Shown here one piece after another: positions 1 to 4,918 of a DNA stretch of 7,123 nt. Source of the stretch: Bacteroidales bacterium (lineage in GTDB: Bacteria; Bacteroidota; Bacteroidia; Bacteroidales; NBLH01). The notes beneath the pieces are model-generated. The model ran no database searches. It saw only the letters and a program-made list of their open reading frames with translations, and had not been told where the DNA came from. Both the position numbers and the translations under genes were made by a program. The stretch covers positions 1-7,123 of the forward strand of contig JALWNR010000491.1 in NCBI GenBank assembly GCA_027083715.1, written 5' to 3'. Within the stretch, counting starts at the first letter, position 1, and each line of letters opens with the position of its first letter.

Positions 1-20
1 GGGATATAATCAAAATATTC

Positions 21-28
21 TACATTTG
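21..28 (+). promoter_or_regulatory. Candidate Bacteroidota-type -7 promoter element (TACATTTG)
   Basis: TACATTTG fits the TAnnTTTG -7 consensus used by the primary sigma factor of Bacteroidota. It would place a transcription start about 6-8 bases downstream, some 30 bases before the first tRNA, which is reasonable for the tRNA-tuf unit. The matching -33 TTTG would fall at or just outside the left edge of the window, so half of the promoter cannot be checked. A TATAAT string at 5-10 resembles an enterobacterial -10 but is less likely to be used in this phylum. The rest of 1-67 shows no recognisable gene end: two of the three forward frames stop within it, and the third runs on into the tRNA. 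Confidence 0.5.
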
Positions 29-67
29 CACACCGAATTTGAAAGGTATTTAAGTTCTAAACGTGTT

Positions 68-141
68 GCCGATGTAGCTCAGTTGGTCAGAGCAGCTGAT
101 TTGTAATCAGCCGGTCGGCGGTTCGAATCCGTCCATCGGCT
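68..141 (+). tRNA. tRNA-Thr (anticodon TGT)
   Basis: A full cloverleaf can be drawn. The acceptor arms are GCCGATG and CATCGGC (134-140), with discriminator T141. The anticodon stem is GCTGA/TCAGC around loop TTTGTAA, giving anticodon TGT at 102-104 (reads ACA and related threonine codons). The T-arm is GGCGG-TTCGAAT-CCGTC with one G-T wobble. No 3' CCA is encoded, so a CCA-adding enzyme must complete it. It is the first gene of a four-tRNA cluster leading into tuf. Its first 15 bases are identical to those of the tRNA-Thr at 360. Confidence 0.96.
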
Positions 142-170
142 CGTTTTTAAATAATTGTTGTGTGTGGTTT

Positions 171-252
171 GGGGGGATTCCAGAGCGGTCAAATGGGGCA
201 GACTGTAAATCTGTTGGCTAAGCCTTCGTAGGTTCGAATCCTGCTCCCCCCA
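171..252 (+). tRNA. tRNA-Tyr (anticodon GTA)
   Basis: This is an 82-base class II tRNA with the long variable arm expected for bacterial tyrosine tRNAs. The acceptor arms GGGGGGA and TCCCCCC (245-251) pair fully, and A252 is the discriminator. The anticodon stem GCAGA/TCTGT encloses loop CTGTAAA, with anticodon GTA at 205-207. The T-arm is GTAGG-TTCGAAT-CCTGC. CCA is not encoded (CAAA follows A252). It lies 29 bases after tRNA-Thr(TGT) and is probably cut from the same precursor. Confidence 0.96.
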
Positions 253-272
253 CAAAAGCATTAAAAAATTAA

Positions 273-345
273 GCGGGAATAGCTCAGTTGGTAGAGCGAC
301 AGCCTTCCAAGCTGTAGGTCGCGGGTTCGAGCCTCGTTTCCCGCT
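273..345 (+). tRNA. tRNA-Gly (anticodon TCC)
   Basis: The acceptor stem GCGGGAA/TTCCCGC (338-344) is perfect, with discriminator T345, the base usual for bacterial glycine tRNAs. The anticodon stem ACAGC/GCTGT encloses CTTCCAA, giving anticodon TCC at 306-308. The T-arm GCGGG-TTCGAGC-CTCGT contains two G-T wobbles. CCA is not encoded. It is the third gene of the tRNA cluster, 20 bases after tRNA-Tyr. Confidence 0.96.
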
Positions 346-359
346 CAAATTTTTTATTG

Positions 360-431
<72 letters not shown>

Positions 432-491
432 CGAGTGCTAATTTTTCTAAAACGAATATTCTTAAATCACTTGTAAAAACATCTAAAAATC

Positions 492-1679
492 ATGGCTAAA
501 GAAAAATTTGACAGGTCGAAACCCCATGTAAATATTGGTACCATTGGTCACGTTGACCACGGAAAGACTACCTTAACATCTGCTATTACTAACGTTTTAG
601 CTAAAAAGGGTTTGAGTGAAGTTATGGATTTTGATTCTATTGACAACGCTCCTGAAGAAAAAGAAAGAGGTATTACTATTAATACTGCTCACGTTGAATA
701 TGAAACTGAAAATCGTCATTATGCACATGTTGACTGTCCCGGACACGCTGACTATGTTAAAAACATGGTAACTGGTGCTGCTCAAATGGATGGTGCAATT
801 ATTGTAGTAGCAGGTACTGATGGACCTATGCCTCAAACCAGAGAGCACATTCTTTTGGCAAGACAGGTAAATGTTCCTAGATTGGTGGTTTTCATTAACA
901 AAGTAGATATGGTTGATGACCCTGAATTGTTAGAACTTGTAGAAATGGAAATCAGAGAACTTTTAGATTTCTATGAATTTGACGGTGAAAACACACCTGT
1001 TATTATGGGTTCTGCATTGGGAGCATTAAATGGTGAGCCCGAGTGGGAAGAAAAAGTAATGGAATTAATGAAAGCTGTTGATGAGTGGATTCCAATTCCT
1101 CCTCGTGATACTGAAAAAGATTTCTTAATGCCTGTTGAAGACGTTTTCTCAATTACTGGTAGAGGAACAGTTGCAACCGGTAGAATTGAAACTGGTGTAA
1201 TTCATACAGGAGACCCTGTAGAAATTATTGGTTTAGGTGCAAACAAAATGAAATCAGTTGTTACCGGAGTTGAAATGTTTAGAAAAATTCTTGACGATGG
1301 TCAAGCCGGTGATAATGTAGGTTTATTATTAAGAGGTGTAGATAAAAAAGAGATTAAAAGAGGTATGGTTATCGCCAAACCGGGAAGTATTACTCCTCAT
1401 ACAAAATTCAAAGCTGAGGTTTATGTATTAAAGAAAGAAGAAGGTGGTCGTCACACTCCTTTCCATAACAAATATCGTCCTCAGTTCTATTTAAGAACAC
1501 TTGACGTAACCGGAGAAATTCAACTTCCTGATGGTGTTGAAATGGTAATGCCTGGTGATAACGTAACAATCACTGTTGAGTTAATTACTCCTGTTGCCAT
1601 GACACAAGGTTTGCGTTTTGCTATTCGTGAAGGTGGTAGAACAGTTGGTGCCGGTCAGGTAACTGAAATTATTGAATAA
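492..1679 (+). CDS. tuf: Translation elongation factor Tu (EF-Tu)
   Basis: EF-Tu is a cytoplasmic GTPase that carries aminoacyl-tRNA to the ribosomal A site. The 395-residue length is normal. The GTPase domain (about 1-200) has the P-loop GHVDHGKT at 19-26, the switch I RGITI at 59-63, DCPGH at 81-85 (H85 is the catalytic histidine), NKVD at 136-139 and SAL at 174-176. The two beta-barrel domains follow (about 205-295 and 300-395), ending in VTEIIE. The ATG at 492 is the family start ([20 protein letters not shown]). Its upstream sequence is A/T-rich with no Shine-Dalgarno, which is usual in Bacteroidota. The gene follows four tRNAs and precedes tRNA-Trp and secE, matching the classic tufB position. 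Whether a second tuf copy exists cannot be told from this window. Confidence 0.99.
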   Translation: MAKEKFDRSKPHVNIGTIGHVDHGKTTLTSAITNVLAKKGLSEVMDFDSIDNAPEEKERGITINTAHVEYETENRHYAHVDCPGHADYVKNMVTGAAQMDGAIIVVAGTDGPMPQTREHILLARQVNVPRLVVFINKVDMVDDPELLELVEMEIRELLDFYEFDGENTPVIMGSALGALNGEPEWEEKVMELMKAVDEWIPIPPRDTEKDFLMPVEDVFSITGRGTVATGRIETGVIHTGDPVEIIGLGANKMKSVVTGVEMFRKILDDGQAGDNVGLLLRGVDKKEIKRGMVIAKPGSITPHTKFKAEVYVLKKEEGGRHTPFHNKYRPQFYLRTLDVTGEIQLPDGVEMVMPGDNVTITVELITPVAMTQGLRFAIREGGRTVGAGQVTEIIE

Positions 1680-1701
1680 CAGATTGTTAAATTCATAAAT
1701 A

Positions 1702-1745
1702 GAAAAGCAGGATTTGATAAAGTATTTTTATCGAATCCGCTTTTC
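1702..1745 (+). terminator. Long hairpin between tuf and tRNA-Trp (partial terminator or processing stem)
   Basis: The arms 1702-1721 and 1727-1745 form 19 pairs around a five-base loop (GTATT). Seven pairs make the base (GAAAAGC with GCTTTTC). A1709 is a one-base bulge. Twelve more pairs follow, including one T-G wobble at 1715/1733. No T-run follows the stem: the next bases are GTTGTAGAA, and tRNA-Trp begins nine bases later. I see no TAnnTTTG promoter between the stem and the tRNA, so transcription from tuf probably continues through it. It could be a partial terminator that lowers secE-nusG output relative to tuf, a stabiliser of the tuf mRNA 3' end, or an RNase III-type cut site that frees the tRNA precursor. 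The structure is clear; the role is inferred. Confidence 0.55.
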
Positions 1746-1754
1746 GTTGTAGAA

Positions 1755-1827
1755 ACGGGTGTAGCTCAGTTGGTAGAGCACTGGTCTCCAAAACCAGGTG
1801 TCGGGCGTTCGAGTCGCTCCTCCCGTG
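1755..1827 (+). tRNA. tRNA-Trp (anticodon CCA)
   Basis: The anticodon stem CTGGT/ACCAG encloses loop CTCCAAA, with anticodon CCA at 1788-1790. The T-arm is GGGCG-TTCGAGT-CGCTC, and G1827 is the discriminator, the base expected for bacterial tryptophan tRNAs. The acceptor arms ACGGGTG and CTCCCGT (1820-1826) pair except for T1760 opposite T1821, a U-U mismatch at the sixth pair. CCA is not encoded. It sits between tuf and secE, a placement seen in several bacterial phyla, and is followed only 21 bases later by the secE start, so the mRNA 5' end of secE is probably made by tRNA 3' processing. Confidence 0.93.
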
Positions 1828-1848
1828 CTGAATTATTATACAAAAAGG

Positions 1849-2040
1849 ATGAAACTGAAAATATATATTGAGGAGTCATACAAGGAATTAACTCAAAAAG
1901 TTACATGGCCCACATGGCCGGAACTTCAAAATAGTGCAATTGTTGTAATGATTGCATCCTTGATAATTGCAATTATTATCTATCTGATGGATTCTTCATT
2001 CAGCAACATCATGAAGATGATATACGGTTTGTTTTACTAA
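1849..2040 (+). CDS. secE: Preprotein translocase subunit SecE
   Basis: SecE is the small inner-membrane subunit that clamps SecY in the SecYEG export channel. The protein is 63 residues, the short single-helix form found outside the enterobacteria. It has an amphipathic N-terminal stretch (residues 1-17), the conserved VTWPTWPEL segment at 18-26, and one hydrophobic membrane helix at about 28-48. The frame is open upstream to an ATG at 1798, but that lies inside tRNA-Trp. The ATG at 1849 gives the usual family N-terminus and is preferred. AAGG directly abuts this start, too close to act as a normal ribosome binding site. It lies directly before nusG, the standard arrangement. Confidence 0.95.
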   Translation: MKLKIYIEESYKELTQKVTWPTWPELQNSAIVVMIASLIIAIIIYLMDSSFSNIMKMIYGLFY

Positions 2041-2043
2041 TCT

Positions 2044-2050
2044 AAGGAGG
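2044..2050 (+). promoter_or_regulatory. Strong Shine-Dalgarno for nusG (AAGGAGG)
   Basis: AAGGAGG lies seven bases before the nusG ATG, a near-perfect match to the 16S rRNA anti-Shine-Dalgarno at good spacing. None of the other protein genes in this window has a comparable, correctly placed site; their start regions are A/T-rich. It fixes the nusG start at 2058. Confidence 0.85.
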
Positions 2051-2057
2051 CAAACAA

Positions 2058-2609
2058 ATGGCTGGTAGCGAGAAAAAATGGTACGTAATAAGAACGATTG
2101 GTGGGAAAGAAAAAAAAGTTAAAGCCTCAATCGAAAATGAAGTTGCCCAATTAAATCTCCAAGATTATATAGGTCAGGTACTTATTCCTGCTGAAAAAGT
2201 ATATATGATTAGAAACGGAAAAAAAATAAGTAAGGAACGTAATTTATTTCCGGGTAATGTTTTCATCGAAGCCTTATTAGAAGGTGAAATTCCGCACATC
2301 ATAAAAAGTATCAACAACGTAATTGGGTTTCTTGGTGCTGAAAAGGGAGGAGATCCTGTTCCTTTAAGAACGAATGAAGTAAACAGAATATTGGGTACCG
2401 TTGATGAATTAGCAAACAGTGAAGAAGAGATAAGTACACCATTTTTTGTTGGAGAAACTGTAAAAGTAACCGATGGTCCATTTAATGGGTTCACCGGAAC
2501 TATTGAAGAAGTAAACGAAGAAAAGAAAAAACTGAAAGTGATGGTTAAAATCTTTGGTAGAAAAACACCATTAGAACTGAGTTTTTTACAAGTTGCAAAA
2601 GAAAATTAA
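2058..2609 (+). CDS. nusG: Transcription termination/antitermination protein NusG
   Basis: NusG binds the RNA polymerase clamp to modulate pausing and, through its C-terminal domain, contacts Rho or ribosomal protein S10. The protein is 183 residues, the usual length. The NGN domain (about 6-115) opens with [16 protein letters not shown] and contains FPGNVFIEA at 64-72. An acidic linker (117-125) leads to the KOW domain, with [20 protein letters not shown] at 131-150 and a normal ending at [12 protein letters not shown]. No extra domain marks it as a specialised paralogue such as the UpxY/LoaP types, and its place between secE and rplK supports the housekeeping gene. It starts 17 bases after the secE stop. 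Confidence 0.98.
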   Translation: MAGSEKKWYVIRTIGGKEKKVKASIENEVAQLNLQDYIGQVLIPAEKVYMIRNGKKISKERNLFPGNVFIEALLEGEIPHIIKSINNVIGFLGAEKGGDPVPLRTNEVNRILGTVDELANSEEEISTPFFVGETVKVTDGPFNGFTGTIEEVNEEKKKLKVMVKIFGRKTPLELSFLQVAKEN

Positions 2610-2614
2610 AAAAA

Positions 2615-2681
2615 TAATTATAAATCGCGTTGATAGTTATGAATTTATGATTTATAATTAAATGCTTCCTATATAACTATC
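2615..2681 (+). promoter_or_regulatory. Candidate structured RNA leader (pseudoknot-like) upstream of rplK
   Basis: Two inverted repeats interlock in the 100-base nusG-rplK gap. The first is TAATTATAAATC at 2615-2626, perfectly complementary to GATTTATAATTA at 2649-2660 (12 pairs). The second is GATAGTTAT at 2632-2640, complementary to ATAACTATC at 2673-2681 (9 pairs, extendable by three including two wobbles). The 5' arm of the second lies in the loop of the first, and its 3' arm lies beyond it. The arms do not overlap, so the topology is that of an H-type pseudoknot with connectors of 5, 8 and 12 bases. Position suggests a translational or attenuation control element for the L11-L1 genes, which in other bacteria are autoregulated by L1 binding the rplK leader. 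I do not recognise an L1 site, and the region is AT-rich, so chance pairing is possible. Confidence 0.4.
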
Positions 2682-2687
2682 GATAAC

Positions 2688-2705
2688 ATTAATTCGTAAA
2701 TTAAT
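2688..2705 (+). repeat. Small AT-only hairpin just before the rplK start
   Basis: ATTAATT at 2688-2694 and AATTAAT at 2699-2705 form a perfect 7-pair stem with loop CGTA, ending four bases before the rplK ATG. All pairs are A-T, so it is weak. It could affect access to the start codon or be a by-product of base composition. Confidence 0.3.
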
Positions 2706-2709
2706 AGAA

Positions 2710-3156
2710 ATGGCAAAAGAAGTTGCAGGATTAATTAAGTTACAAATTAAAGGAGGAGCTGCAAATCCTTCACCGCCGGTTGGACCAGCACTAGGTGCAA
2801 AAGGAGTCAATATCATGGAGTTCTGTAAGCAATTTAATGCCAGAACACAAGATAGAGCGGGAAAAGTGATACCGGTAGTAATTACCGTATATGCAGACAA
2901 ATCTTTTGATTTCATAACTAAAACACCTCCTGTTGCAGTTCAATTGTTAGAAGCCGCAAAGTTGAAGTCTGGTTCAGCCGAACCTAACAGAAACAAAGTT
3001 GCTTCATTAACATGGGATCAGGTTAAACAAATTGCAGAAGACAAAATGCAGGATTTAAATGCATTTAAAGTCAGTTCAGCAATGAAAATGGTCGCAGGAA
3101 CTGCTAGGAGTATGGGAATTACTATTCAAGGTGATTTTCCTGAGGATATTAACTAA
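2710..3156 (+). CDS. rplK: 50S ribosomal protein L11 (uL11)
   Basis: L11 binds 23S rRNA at the GTPase-associated centre, at the base of the L7/L12 stalk, and is needed for elongation factor function and the stringent response. The 148-residue length is slightly above the usual 141-143. The N-terminal domain (1-70) contains the proline-rich segment [16 protein letters not shown] at 19-34, including the prolines P22 and P26 that form the thiostrepton-contact surface. The C-terminal rRNA-binding domain (about 73-142) contains [13 protein letters not shown] at 71-83 and the [11 protein letters not shown] segment at 127-137. The last residues (GDFPEDIN) are a short extra tail. The start has no Shine-Dalgarno but is the family start. 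It is the first gene of the rplK-rplA-rplJ-rplL run. Confidence 0.98.
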   Translation: MAKEVAGLIKLQIKGGAANPSPPVGPALGAKGVNIMEFCKQFNARTQDRAGKVIPVVITVYADKSFDFITKTPPVAVQLLEAAKLKSGSAEPNRNKVASLTWDQVKQIAEDKMQDLNAFKVSSAMKMVAGTARSMGITIQGDFPEDIN

Positions 3157-3172
3157 AGATTAAATTTAAGAA

Positions 3173-3868
3173 ATGGCTAAGTTGAGTAAAAATAAAAAAC
3201 TGGCTTTGGAAAAACTTGAAAAGGGAAAACAATATTCTCTGAAAGAAGCAGCAAATTTAGTAAAAGAGATAACTCATACAAAATTTGATGCATCTGTTGA
3301 TATTGATGTTCGTTTGGGAGTAGATCCTAGAAAAGCCAACCAAATGGTTCGAGGAGTCGTTTCGTTGCCGCACGGTACCGGTAAAGATAAAAAAGTTTTA
3401 GTTCTTTGTACTCCTGATAAGGAGGAAGAAGCAAAAGCAGCCGGTGCAGATTATGTAGGTTTAGATGATTTTATTGCTAAAATCAAAGGTGGTTGGACAG
3501 ATATTGATGTAGTTATCACTATGCCTTCCGTAATGGCTAAAGTAGGTCAATTAGGTAGGATATTAGGTCCTCGGGGATTAATGCCGAACCCTAAAAGTGG
3601 AACAGTAACTATGGATATCGGAAATGCTGTAAAAGAAGTTAAACAAGGAAAAATTGACTTTAAAGTTGATAAATACGGAATTGTTCATACTTCAATTGGT
3701 AAAGTATCATTTTCAGCTGATAAAATTCTGGACAATGCTCGTGAATTTTTGGCAACCATCAATAAATTGAAACCAACAGCAGCGAAAGGTACGTATATGA
3801 AGAGTGTTTATCTTTCCAGTACAATGAGTCCTGGTATTCAGGTTGATGTAAAATCAATTGATGATTAA
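3173..3868 (+). CDS. rplA: 50S ribosomal protein L1 (uL1)
   Basis: L1 forms the mobile stalk at the ribosomal E site and in many bacteria represses its own operon by binding the mRNA. The 231 residues match the family length. Domain I is made of the N- and C-terminal parts, and domain II of the middle (about 68-158). The L1 signature [20 protein letters not shown] lies at 127-146, followed by [13 protein letters not shown] at 160-172, an rRNA-contacting strand. It starts 16 bases after rplK with no Shine-Dalgarno, suggesting translational coupling or A/T-rich initiation. Confidence 0.98.
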   Translation: MAKLSKNKKLALEKLEKGKQYSLKEAANLVKEITHTKFDASVDIDVRLGVDPRKANQMVRGVVSLPHGTGKDKKVLVLCTPDKEEEAKAAGADYVGLDDFIAKIKGGWTDIDVVITMPSVMAKVGQLGRILGPRGLMPNPKSGTVTMDIGNAVKEVKQGKIDFKVDKYGIVHTSIGKVSFSADKILDNAREFLATINKLKPTAAKGTYMKSVYLSSTMSPGIQVDVKSIDD

Positions 3869-3885
3869 TTAAATTTTAAATTATT

Positions 3886-4410
3886 ATGAAACGGGAAGAT
3901 AAAATAAAATTAGTAGAAAGTTTGACTGAAAAAATCAACGCTACTCCTCATTTTTATCTCGCTGACATTTCTGATTTAAATGCACAGGACACAAGTGATC
4001 TTAGAAGAGCTTGCTTTAAAAGTAATATTGAATTGCAAGTTGTGAAAAATACTTTGTTGAAAAAGGCATTTGAACAATCAGAAAAAAATGTTGAAGAAAT
4101 TTACGAAACACTGGTAAATAATACTTCAATAATGTTTAGTGAAGTCGGTAATGGTCCGGCTAAGTTGATAAAAGAATTTAGGAAAAAGAAAAAGGAAAAG
4201 CCGCTTTTAAAAGCCGCTTACGTTGAGGAATCAGTTTATATTGGTGATGAACAATTAGAGGCACTAGCAAATATTAAATCAAAAGAAGAATTGATTGGAG
4301 ATATCGTTGCATTGCTACAATCACCGGTTAAAAATGTTGTTTCAGCATTACAATCAGGGGGTCAAACCCTTGTCGGAGTTTTGAAAACTCTTTCAGAAAA
4401 AGAATCTTAG
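3886..4410 (+). CDS. rplJ: 50S ribosomal protein L10 (uL10)
   Basis: L10 anchors dimers of L7/L12 to the ribosome through its C-terminal helix. The protein is 174 residues, typical of the family. The N-terminal rRNA-binding domain contains LRRACFKSNIELQVVKNTLL at 39-58, the best conserved part. KEFRKKKKEKPLLKAAYVE at 96-114 is a basic linker region. SPVKNVVSALQSG at 146-158 leads into the C-terminal helix (to 174) that carries L7/L12. The gap from rplA is only 17 A/T-rich bases, so the L10 leader RNA found before rplJ in enterobacteria and Firmicutes is not present here. The stop is TAG. Confidence 0.97.
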   Translation: MKREDKIKLVESLTEKINATPHFYLADISDLNAQDTSDLRRACFKSNIELQVVKNTLLKKAFEQSEKNVEEIYETLVNNTSIMFSEVGNGPAKLIKEFRKKKKEKPLLKAAYVEESVYIGDEQLEALANIKSKEELIGDIVALLQSPVKNVVSALQSGGQTLVGVLKTLSEKES

Positions 4411-4438
4411 TATAAAAATTAATTAAAAGAGAAAAAAA

Positions 4439-4816
4439 ATGGCAGATTTAAAATCATTTGCAGAGCAATTAGTAAATTTGACTGTAAAAGAAGTTAATGA
4501 GTTAGCAGAAATTTTAAAAGAAGAATACGGTATTGAACCTGCTGCTGCAGCAGTTGCTGTTGCTGGTCCTGTTGGTGGAGAAGCCGGAGGTGCCGCAGAA
4601 GAAAAAACAGAATTTGATGTTATCTTAAAAGCAGCCGGACAAGCTAAATTACAAATTGTCAAATTAGTAAAAGAATTAGCTGGCGTTTCATTAAAAGATG
4701 CTAAGGCTATAGTTGACGCTGCTCCTAGCCCAATCAAAGAAGGTGTTTCTAAAGAAGAAGCTGAATCATTAAAAACTCAGTTAGAAGAAGCCGGAGCAGA
4801 AGTTGAACTTAAATAA
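4439..4816 (+). CDS. rplL: 50S ribosomal protein L7/L12 (bL12)
   Basis: L7/L12 forms the flexible stalk that recruits and stimulates EF-Tu, EF-G and other GTPases. The 125-residue length is standard. Residues 1-32 are the helical dimerisation and L10-binding domain. Residues 34-54 are the Ala/Gly-rich hinge. Residues 56-125 are the globular factor-binding domain ([20 protein letters not shown] at 59-78, [20 protein letters not shown] at 85-104, ending [10 protein letters not shown]). The factor-contact loop reads AGVSLKDAK rather than the common TGLGLKEAK, a mild variant. It starts 28 bases after rplJ behind a purine-rich AAAAGAGAAAAAAA stretch and ends in tandem in-frame TAA stops. Confidence 0.98.
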   Translation: MADLKSFAEQLVNLTVKEVNELAEILKEEYGIEPAAAAVAVAGPVGGEAGGAAEEKTEFDVILKAAGQAKLQIVKLVKELAGVSLKDAKAIVDAAPSPIKEGVSKEEAESLKTQLEEAGAEVELK

Positions 4817-4840
4817 TAATCCCAATAAGGAGAAAGTTTC

Positions 4841-4880
4841 AGGTTTAGCATCCTTAGTATAAGGTATGCTAAGCCTTTTT
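4841..4880 (+). terminator. Intrinsic terminator/attenuator between rplL and rpoB
   Basis: The arms 4841-4856 and 4860-4876 make 16 pairs around a three-base loop (GTA). One base is bulged (T4865) and there is one T-G wobble (4844/4873). A run of five T's (4876-4880) follows directly. This is a canonical Rho-independent terminator shape. It begins 24 bases after the rplL stop and ends 38 bases before the rpoB start. No TAnnTTTG promoter is visible in those 38 bases, so rpoB probably depends on readthrough, making this an attenuator that keeps RNA polymerase synthesis below that of the ribosomal proteins. A comparable rplL-rpoB attenuator is known in E. coli. Confidence 0.85.
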
Positions 4881-4918
4881 GTCATTATTTCAAAGTTCAA
4901 TTAATACCATTTAGATAA

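Noticed and set aside
597..848. Minus-strand open frame opposite tuf
   Set aside because: It is a shadow of tuf codons, with low-complexity runs of F and S and no resemblance to a protein family.
1713..1730. TTTG followed by TATTTTTA as a possible promoter before tRNA-Trp
   Set aside because: The spacing of the two elements is about 6 bases instead of about 19, the last base of the -7 consensus is wrong, and both lie inside the hairpin arms.
1798..1848. Upstream extension of secE to an ATG at 1798
   Set aside because: This start lies inside tRNA-Trp and would add 17 residues unlike SecE. The ATG at 1849 gives the normal N-terminus.
4866..4904. A 12-codon open frame (starting MLSLF) in the rplL-rpoB gap, considered as a leader peptide
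   Set aside because: Its start lies within the 3' arm of the terminator stem, the AAGG is immediately adjacent to the ATG, and the codons show no regulatory pattern.
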